Below are positions 56,344-64,000 of a stretch of DNA of 64,000 nt, in pieces. Below the pieces are notes generated by a model. It had not been told where the DNA came from. It did no database searches and saw nothing but the letters and a program-made list of their open reading frames with translations. The position numbers and the translations under genes were made by a program. Within the stretch, counting starts at the first letter, position 1. Every line of letters starts with the position of its first letter. Origin of the DNA: Dryomyza anilis (lineage: Eukaryota; Arthropoda; Insecta; Diptera; Dryomyzidae); assembly GCA_951804985.1 (NCBI GenBank), contig OX638132.1:91082696-91146695 (forward strand), read 5' to 3'.

Positions 56344-57235
56344 TATCGGTACTTTAGATGTGTTTCTTAATCTGTCCACAACTAGAAATTCGAAAGAGCT
56401 ACCTATGAACTCAAAAATAGTTTGTATTTATTAATTCAAGTATTCTTAACAATAATCCCTTAAAATGTAAAATACAAAAGAACTAAAAATCTATTTTATT
56501 GATTGCTTTATGTCGGTATCATGAAGTTTAAAAGTTTTCTGGATTTTCCATATGAGAATATTTCAATGGATTAAGACAGCTTATTTATTTTTTGTATTAA
56601 AGTGAATTTATAAAATATAAAAATACATAAAAATTAAGTTTTTTTTTTCTTTTTTTAAGAAGCATTTTGTTTATTTTTAAATTTTACATTTTCTAACATA
56701 TATTTACATTTAAATTTATATACAGTACGTATTTTTGTTTCAGTGTACATCGAGTAATTTCCTTAAGAGAATAATTTAATTTTTACATACTATGAACGAA
56801 TATCGGGTTTAATTTCGGTTTACTCCTTCAGTTCGGTTACGGTTTCTATTTTAAATTTTATAATGAACCGTTTTTTATACTGGTTACGGTTTTGATTTCA
56901 ATTCGGGGTTTGTAGTAATGCCTAACCCTTGTTTCTTGTATTTTCAATGGCTGGAAAAAAAAAACTGAGTATTTTATTTACAAAACAACTAAAACCTAAT
57001 TATCTAAAAATTTCAATTTTAATTATATAATTATATATATTTTTTTTGAGATTATAGATTTTTTTATAGAATTTCTATGACTAAGATATATATTTTTCTC
57101 GGATTGTTTTTCATGTATTATAAAAAAAAACCGTAAACCGTATCAATTTATATCGATTTTGATAATAGTTTGGGATACCGGTTTCTTTATGTCTGATATT
57201 GTATAGCGAATTCAACAACCAGTATTGATCATATT
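56344..57235. other. intergenic, nothing recognised
   Basis: AT-rich. Several GGTTACGGTTT/TCGGTTTA-like words near 56810-56900 and again at 57670-57700. Confidence 0.35.
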
Positions 57236-57606
57236 GATTATTTCATTCATTGAACTAAAATCGTATTTTTCAATATTTTTCATTTTCAATATTTTTTATA
57301 ACATCAAATTTCAATCTAAAATTTGTCTCCATTTACACATTTATGTATTTATAATACTGATAAGATTTATGATATTTAAATAACTATGGTTTGATGAACA
57401 AACTTCATCAATATGATGTAGATTTGTTCATTAATATGATGAAATGGAAAAAATTAAATATTATAAAACTTAGGAATAGGAATTATAAATACATAAATGT
57501 GTAAATAGAGACTAACTTAAGTTTGAAATTTTATGTTAAAGAAAATATTGAAAATGAAAAACATTTAAAAAATTCGATTTTAATTCAATGAATGAATTCA
57601 TCAATA
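57236..57606. repeat. ~370-bp foldback with ~120-bp arms
   Basis: Left arm (TTCATTCATTGAACTAAAAT, CATTTACACATTTATGTATT) and right arm (AATACATAAATGTGTAAATA, TTTTAATTCAATGAATGAA) are inverted copies. The loop has CATCAATATGATG-type repeats. It lies just past the stop of paralogue 2. Confidence 0.75.
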
Positions 57607-57728
57607 TGATGAATCCTGTTGTTGGTAGAATTTTTGTAGTGTGTGGTTTTAAAAATAAAACGTTTTTAAATCAATATCGGTTTCGGTGACGGTTTCAATC
57701 TCTGCTATGAAAACGAATATGTTGACTC

Positions 57729-60700
57729 TCAATTAGTATCAAACCTTAAATCAATATCAAATAAGAGGCTGTTGGGGTCAGTGGTAACAATCGGATCTTC
57801 TGTGGTTGATGTTGTTATTGGTGTAGACGTTGTTGTTGTTGTGGTATCTGGTAAAATTAGCAATGGTTGATCAGTTATTTGAGAAGGTTGTAAATTAGTC
57901 GCTAATGTGGTAGTTGTCGTTTGAGTGGTTGTCGTTGGAATAGTTGTCGTTGGAATTGGTACAGATGTTACTTGAACCGGTGGAGAAGTTGGAATTATGG
58001 TTGGTACTCGTACTGGAGGTCTTGTTACTCGTACTGCAGGTGTTGTTACTCGTATTGAGGGAATTTGCGAAGTTGTTTTAGGTGTCGCAGTTGGTGTAGC
58101 TATAGTGGATATAATCACTGGTGGAGATGGTGTAACTATGTGAGAAACAAACCAGAAAAAATTGTTAATTTCCAGTAGAAAATTCGTTGATTTTATATAT
58201 TTTCGTTTTTTTACTACTTATCGAAAATCTAAATACAGTAAACCCTCGTTAAATATCCCATTTATTGTGAATAAGAATAATGTTAAATAAATACACAAAA
58301 TAAAATTATTTTAAAACTAGACTTTGTTTGTATAAAAATGTTATTTAAGGTTTTTAAGTATTTTGAGAATACTACAAAAAATTCTACGAATTAAAAAAAA
58401 GTTAGATATTTTTTTTACTCCGAATATTATTTGTAACATTATTATGCATTCAAATAATAAAACCTAAAAAATAATAATAGATAAAAATATCAAGAAAAAA
58501 TGTAAAAAATATACTTTATTTTTTTACTTTGATGAGAAAAATTTCTTAGAGTAAGGACTGCGTCGAATAAAATTGTCCGTTACATATCTTCCCATAATGT
58601 GCTATTGCAAGATTCAAATTAAAAAAATTTGATCATAGTAGCTCTGAATTAAATGGCAGAAAATAATTTGTGTCAGTTATAGTCAATACAAAATTTATTT
58701 AACGCGAAAATGGCAAACGAAGTGGAAGAAAATATAATTAAAATTTTTCAAAAACAACCTAGTTGGTCTTTTAAAAAAATTGCCAAGGAGGTAGGGGCTA
58801 ACCCTAAGACCATTTCTCGCGTTAGCAACCGCATTAAGGAAGACCTGAGTATTGATCGGAAGAAAGGTTCTGGTAAAAAAAAGGCCCACATGATCGTGAA
58901 AAGTCGAAAAGTCGTTGTGAATATTTTAAAGAAAGATCCAAGCATATCCGGAAGGAAATTGGCGAGAAAGGCGGATTGCTCAGAATCTTTCGTGCGCAGG
59001 ACTAAGAAAGAAGCTGGGCTGAAGACGTAGAAGGTCCAAAAAGTTCCGGATAGAAATGCCGTCAAGAATGAAACCGCAAAACAACGAGCTAAAAAGCTAA
59101 ACCAAGATTTTTTTAAAAAATTCGATTGCTGCATAATGGGCGACGAAACTTATGTTTTAGCGGACTATTCTCAGCTACCTGGGCAGGAATTTTATACAGC
59201 CGATTCTCGAGGAAATGTCGCTGAAAAATTCAAATCAAAAAAAATTACAAAATTCCCAAAGAAATTCTTTGTTTGGCAGGCAATTTGCAGTTGTGGAAAA
59301 AGGAGCAGCTCATTCGTGACATCGGGTACAATTAATAGCGAAATATATGTGAAGGAATGCTTGCAAAAGAGATTGCTTCCATTTTTACGCCAACATGAAG
59401 TGTCCACATTTTTTTGGCCTGACCTCGCTTCATGTCACTACAGCAAAACGGCCTTAGAGTGGATCCAACAAAATGCAGTGATTTTGGTGCCTAGAGAAGC
59501 CAATCCACCAAACTGTCCAGAACTCAGGCCGATTGAGAGATACTGAGCTTTAGTAAAAAGGGAGATGAAGACAACAAAAAAAGTGGCCAAAGACCTTCAA
59601 GACTTTAAAAGAAAGTGGTCTTCAGCAGCTGTGAGGGTGTCGGACACTACCATTACAACATTAATGTAAGGGGTTCCGGAAAACTTAAAAATTTTTATTA
59701 AAAAATATAAATTTCTGGTTTTTTATATATTTTTTTTAAATCTAAAAATAATTTGCAAACTAAAAGATTTTATTCTATAAAAATTCGATTACTAGATTTC
59801 TAGGTGTTTTCATTTTTGTAGCGGACAATTTTATTCGACGCAGTCCTTACCACGGAAATTGTCAATATTAAAATTAAAATATATATAATATTTTATATTA
59901 TCTGTAAAATATATGTAATATTTTTGCTATGTGCTTTAAATTGTAGAAGTTATAATTAAATATACATTTTTTTTCATATAGTAAATTTTGAAAACACCCT
60001 GTATATCATAGGATGTTCCAGGTACACCACAACTGTAAAACATTTTTTTTTTTTCGAAATGAACTCAAATATTTGCATCTAAAGTGAACCACCATATTAT
60101 TTTTTTAATGATTACTTAAAAGTTTTAAATTGTAGGTAAATTTATTACGTTATTAGAAAGTGAGTAGACCGTCCTCTCTTAGACTTTTCTATATGTTTTT
60201 AAGAAGAAAGAAATCCAGAAATTCAAAGAAAGAAATCCAGAAAATGTTGGGTACTTATGCGGAAAATTTATTTAAGCGTTGAAGTACTTAACCGATATTT
60301 ACTGTATACATAATTTAAAGACGAAATTGAGAATGGGACAAACGAGTTTATAAGTAAATACAGGGTGGTCCGCTTTGGGGTGCAAATATTTTAGCAACTG
60401 ATTCCATGTTCATGTCATGAAAATAATTGTTCTAGATTTAGGGTCTATTTGAAACACCCAATGATATACAGGGTGTTTTCAAAACTTACTTTACAAAAAT
60501 TTATACAACCGTATACTTATTTACAACTTCTACAATTTATAGTCCAGAGAAAAAATATTACATTGATTTTAAAGATAATCGATCATAGTTTCTAGTAAAA
60601 TTTTAATATTGGCATTTTATGTTGTTCGCTACGAGATTTATCTCATCAAAGTAAAAAAATAAAAATTTTATTTAAACTTTTTTTTTATAAAACTCCGTTT

Positions 60701-62818
60701 TTGTCGAAAATGTTATCTATTATTTTGTTTATTTTTTTTAATATTTGAATGTATCATTTTTTTTTTTTTTGGAATATCTACTCAAATCCACTGCACTCAG
60801 ACAGACTATATCCATTGTACTGTGAAATCTATTCCCTACAATTTTGTGGTTAATATCACCACGAGCGCCCATGCCCAAGCCGGGATTCGAATCCGAGACC
60901 TTCAGAATGCAAGTCCAGCGCGCTACCTCTGGACTGATGAGGCCGGCTTTGAATGTATCATAGTGTAGTAAACAATTTCATCATACACTATTTTTATATC
61001 GCTCTTACCGTTTTCATTGCGGAGCACTCCTTGTAGTGCTTTCAAAATTCTCAAATTCCTCAAAGTACAATTTTATTATAGATAAGCAAAATAATAGTTA
61101 AAAATATAGAGAAAAACGGAGTTTTAAAGGGTTTTTCAATAAGAGCGCTACAAAAGTTTTTTTCAAGGGTTTTTCAAGTTGGACGCTACAAAAGTAGAGC
61201 GACAGGGACAGCAAACGACGCCATATTTCTTGTCGCTCTTTTGACATTTCTCTTTAGAAAGGTTTGCCATTTCATGATGGAAAGATATACGAGCCAACAA
61301 CGTGTCGAAATTATTAAAATTTACTACCGAATTTCGAATTCGTATATTTTTCCATCATGAAATGGCAAACCTATATAATATAGAAGTACCCAATTCCGTT
61401 ACGTTAAGATAAATTCAATTTTGAACCCAAAAAATAAGAAAAATATATTTTTCTGTTTGTCAACTGGAATTTTGTCAATTGTTCACTTATTTATTAAAAT
61501 TTAATTATTTTTATCATTAATTGCTCTCAGAATCATGAAATGTGCAAAATTCCGTCAGTAGTGTTTTAGTACATGAACACAGGAGGTGATGAAAGCTGAT
61601 GCACTTATAGAAACGGCTCTTGTTTTTTGTCTCTGAAATTAGTTTGTCTTATTCTGCACACAATTTACAGTTATTTTAATACAATTTTACTTTCCTAAAA
61701 TCTATATATTATTGAAATTATTCTACTCTTCTATATATTAAATTTTATTATTCCAAATCAAGGACCGCAAAGAACCTGAATCGGCACCGTTTCGATTTTT
61801 CGAATGGGAATCGTTATTAAAAAAATATGTGGAATCGTAACCCGCTATTTGAAAAATCTTGGAACTAAAACCGGAACCGATATTCCAAAGGGTTGTAGTC
61901 CCTGATCCAAATAGTATTTAACCGTTTAGGAAGATCAGTTAAGGATTTTCTGAAATCAATATGACTTTTTGAATTGAAAATTTCCCTTTATGTTTATCTA
62001 ATTTAGTATTTAATATAACAATTTTATACAATATGTTATTCATAGCATATGATTTAAGAAATAAAAAGTAATTATAAACTTTTCACATTGAATTTTTCGA
62101 AATTGCCGATTTCAAATAAAATAACGTAAAATGTAATTACCTCTATTATAAATTGGTGCGTCCAGACTATTCTGCGGATAGTGCCGACAGGGATATAGAA
62201 ATGGTTTATGCACTGGACGCATATAATGATATCCATTGTGCTGAGAAGCCATTTGCGGCAGCCATCCATTTTGTGGCTGCTGCACAAACTGAGGCGAATG
62301 TATTGAAGATGATGCTACAAAAGTTTTTGCAGGCCATGACCTATATTCAGCGGCCGGTATAGCAGCAACAACTGGAGGGCGAACATAATATCCAACGCCG
62401 TGGAGTCCACCACGATTATAGTTATAGTAATCATAATGTGGTTGTAAATCACTATGTTCTAATTCATTCTGACGTACTTCACTGTGATGCAAAATATTAT
62501 GACGTCTCAAATCATTGTGTTGTAATTCATTGTAAACCGTTAAACTCTGTGGTGATCTCGGAATTCTAACATTTAAGTGCGATTCCGCATTTTCAGCAAG
62601 TTCAATGTTTCTACAGTAATTATAAAACTAGTAATTATTAAATCACTTCATATTGATTAATTGTCGGTCGGGTTGATACTTACGCATCATGTGCTGGTAA
62701 CTCGGACTTTGAGCGCGCGGCAAATAATAAAAGTAAAAACTACAATATATATTTTATAGTAGAAAGTTAACAAAAAGCAGAAATTTCATTAAATTACCAA
62801 TAGAAATTTCGTTTGCAT
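57729..62818 (-). CDS. secreted Thr/Pro-rich protein of an unrecognised family, paralogue 2
   Basis: Four exons: 62818-62798, 62739-62684, 62610-62141 and 58135-57729; 954 bases, 317 residues. The signal peptide spans exons 1 and 2 (MQTKFLL, then FLLLLFAARSKS). The body starts ELPAHDA and contains LNVRIPRSPQSL, an Asn/His/Glu-rich part, HYDYYNYNRGG, YRSWPAKTFVASSS and many Gln/His/Tyr residues. The last exon is a Thr/Pro/Val-rich, mucin-like tail (RVTTPAVRVTRPPVRVPT, runs of TTTTT) ending LLFDIDLRFDTN. It matches paralogue 1 in exon sizes, intron phases, the W-P-x-K-x-F motif and the DIDxR end. The last intron is 4.0 kb, filled by transposons, whereas it is 63 bases in paralogue 1. The function is unknown; extracellular and O-glycosylated by inference. 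Confidence 0.78.
58554..59847 (+). mobile_element. Tc1/mariner-superfamily DD37E element, nearly intact
   Basis: A 1294-bp element between TA duplications (58552-58553 and 59848-59849). The termini are nearly perfect inverted copies: AGGACTGCGTCGAATAAAAT at the left, ATTTTATTCGACGCAGTCCT at the right, extending to about 28 bp. It sits inside the last intron of paralogue 2, on the opposite strand to the gene. Confidence 0.93.
58710..59669 (+). pseudogene. DD37E transposase with two nonsense mutations
   Basis: One continuous frame of 319 codons, broken only by TAG at 59028-59030 and TGA at 59544-59546. The N-terminus has two helix-turn-helix segments (SWSFKKIAKEVGANPKTISR and SGRKLARKADCSESFVRRTK). 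Catalytic residues are readable: MGDETYV, WPDLASCHYSK and CPELRPIER; 37 residues separate the second Asp from the Glu, the DD37E spacing described in mosquitoes. The TGA falls where ERYW is expected, so it arose from TGG. No frameshifts. The copy is young but inactive. Confidence 0.9.
59880..60605. repeat. foldback with ACACCCTGTATATCAT arms
   Basis: TTTTGAAAACACCCTGTATA (59987) is inverted at 60472 (TATACAGGGTGTTTTCAAAA), with flanking similarity over roughly 130 bp (AATTGTAGAAGTTATA and CAACTTCTACAATTTATA). The loop carries GTGGTCCGC and GTACACCAC words. It shares the ACAGGGTGTTT word with the 52984 foldback. Confidence 0.65.
60758..60947 (-). mobile_element. tRNA-derived SINE, family B, copy 2, with perfect target-site duplication
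   Basis: On the minus strand: tRNA-like head with B box GGATTCGAATCC (60883-60894), body, and an A tail (T run at 60758-60770). A 14-bp duplication TTTGAATGTATCAT flanks it at 60744-60757 and 60948-60961. It lies in the last intron of paralogue 2. Confidence 0.92.
61127..61371. mobile_element. mariner-derived snap-back MITE, copy 3
   Basis: Same doubled terminus as the copy at 44513 (GGGTTTTTCAATAAGAGCGC, then GGGTTTTTCAAGTTGGACGC), the mariner 5' region with MERYTSQQRVEI, a spacer, and a truncated inverted copy that stops at ATGGCAAACC. Confidence 0.8.
61372..62140. other. paralogue 2, last intron, remainder
   Basis: AT-rich intron; no exon or element recognised. Confidence 0.4.
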
Positions 62819-62905
62819 TTCAAATCTCGAACGTTTCAAACGTTTTCAAATATTCATATGCTTCAGATCACTAAAAGTCGACTTTTTTATGGATGCTGCG
62901 CGCGT

Positions 62906-62935
62906 CTGTTCGTTTAGAATGCTGCACGCATACTA
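62906..62935 (-). promoter_or_regulatory. conserved upstream block of paralogue 2
   Basis: Minus-strand AGTATGCGT, CAGCATTCTAAACGAACAG, about 90-115 bases upstream of the start codon; it matches the block at 50691-50720. A CCATAAAAAAG stretch lies between this block and the ATG. Confidence 0.5.
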
Positions 62936-63560
62936 AAAAATCATTCGATGAATAAAATACCGCGAGCAACTCTTTGAAATATAATCATAAATTTTTATTT
63001 TGTATTTATTAATTTGTTTTGTTTAACTGCAGTTTAACGCAATATTGTTTTAGCTAAGCTACAGCTTTAGTTGTTAGTAGGACTGAACAACAAAAGCATT
63101 ATATATAAACATTTTAAAATACTACCAATCATTTAACTAAGCAACAAATTTTTTTAATTGTTTTGAATTTTTTTTTAATTTTTTAATATTTTACCTTACA
63201 CAGGTAGCAATTTTTTGTTCGTTGGAGTTCAGTGACTTTTCGTCTAATTGCAGAGACCTTCTAAAGTTTATTTCCACAAATGTTTTTTTTTTTTTCAAAT
63301 AATTTCATTACTTTTTATACTTTTTATTTATTATTTTTTAGATTTATTTTTTACCCACCAATTCGAAAAAGTAACAATATTCAATTTAATTTCTGTATAT
63401 TTTGAAATTCAACATAATATTGAGCGTAATATTTTTTCAGTACTGATACCGAAATCCGTTTCAAAACGTTTCATATTTGAAACCGAAAACTTTAGCCGCA
63501 AAATACCAATTAAATTTAAAACCGAAAGGAGGAAAAGAACCGAATTCGTAACTTGGAACC
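62936..63560. other. upstream of paralogue 2
   Basis: AT-rich, no gene recognised. Confidence 0.35.
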
Positions 63561-63875
63561 ACGCAGAAAAAATAATCAACGTAAATATAGCAACCGATAT
63601 TAATTGCATTCATTAATCAATCCTGCAATGAAATTCACTAATTTAATGAACACATTTGGTATTCTTCGTTAAATCAGCAATTCCGTTTGCTAATATGAAT
63701 TCATTAATCAATCCTGCAATAAAATTCACTAATTTAATTAAAACATTTCCTATTATTCTTTAAATCAGCAGTTCAGTTTGATAATTTGGATATTTGTACG
63801 TCAATGCAGCAAATTAATTAGTCGGCACAGTTTCAGCAATTTAATTTGCTAAAACTGCGTCGACTAAATTATTGG
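63561..63875. mobile_element. hairpin MITE, copy 3 (ACGCAGAAAAAATAATCAAC)
   Basis: Left arm as in 43654 (GTAAATATAGCAACCGATAT, TAATTGCATTCATTAATCAA). The interior holds a second partial copy of the same words (CATTAATCAATCCTGCAAT at 63613 and again at about 63701). The right terminus is diverged. Confidence 0.6.
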
Positions 63876-64000
63876 AGTTTGTATCTTTAATGGTTATGAA
63901 GATAAAAATCTGTAAAGTTGAGATTTTTTTCATGAAAAATTGTAAAAAATCCAAAAGCTTTTCATAAACAAAAGAATTTTCAAAATCGGTTAACTTTTGG

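Overview
This window looks like nuclear DNA from a higher fly (Diptera, probably a calyptrate such as a house fly, blow fly or relative). The genes have GT-AG introns, the host proteins resemble fly proteins, the intergenic DNA is AT-rich, and it is full of dipteran-style transposons. The species cannot be named from the sequence. Exon coordinates were worked out by hand from splice sites; for every multi-exon gene the exon lengths sum to an open frame with consistent intron phases.

Layout. Positions 1213-2228 (minus) encode BCCIP. Positions 4822-5146 (plus) encode the twin CX9C protein CMC2, and ABITRAM (FAM206A/Simiate) follows only 34 bases later at 5181-5909, so the two probably share one mRNA. 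Positions 9559-24084 (minus) hold a seven-exon sarcalumenin-like gene: signal peptide, 25 Asp-rich calcium-binding repeats, then an EHD/dynamin-type GTPase region. Positions 30873-42729 (minus) hold a seven-exon group I chitinase (Cht5): GH18 domain, linker and CBM14. Positions 49724-50650 and 57729-62818 (both minus) hold two tandem paralogues of a secreted, low-complexity protein family that I do not recognise. From memory, BCCIP, ABITRAM, sarcalumenin and Cht5 have near-consecutive CG numbers in Drosophila, so this is probably a conserved block of neighbours; I could not check that.

Most of the rest is mobile or repeated DNA. It includes a DD41D mariner and three snap-back MITEs built from its 5' end, a nearly intact DD37E transposon, two tRNA-derived SINE families with target-site duplications, DINE/Helentron-like elements with a conserved 3' hairpin, several families of small inverted-repeat elements (many sharing an ACACAGAAAA-type end), large foldback elements, a pair of 1.47-kb repeats, LINE fragments, a satellite-like array and an 11-bp minisatellite. 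Many of these lie in introns and explain why some introns are long.

The genes do not form a pathway. BCCIP, CMC2 and ABITRAM are housekeeping-type genes, sarcalumenin acts in the muscle ER/SR lumen, Cht5 acts in cuticle moulting, and the two tandem genes are probably secreted. The most original points are the unrecognised tandem secreted pair, the apparent dicistronic CMC2-ABITRAM unit, a furin-like site between the two calcium-repeat blocks of sarcalumenin, and the two SINE families.
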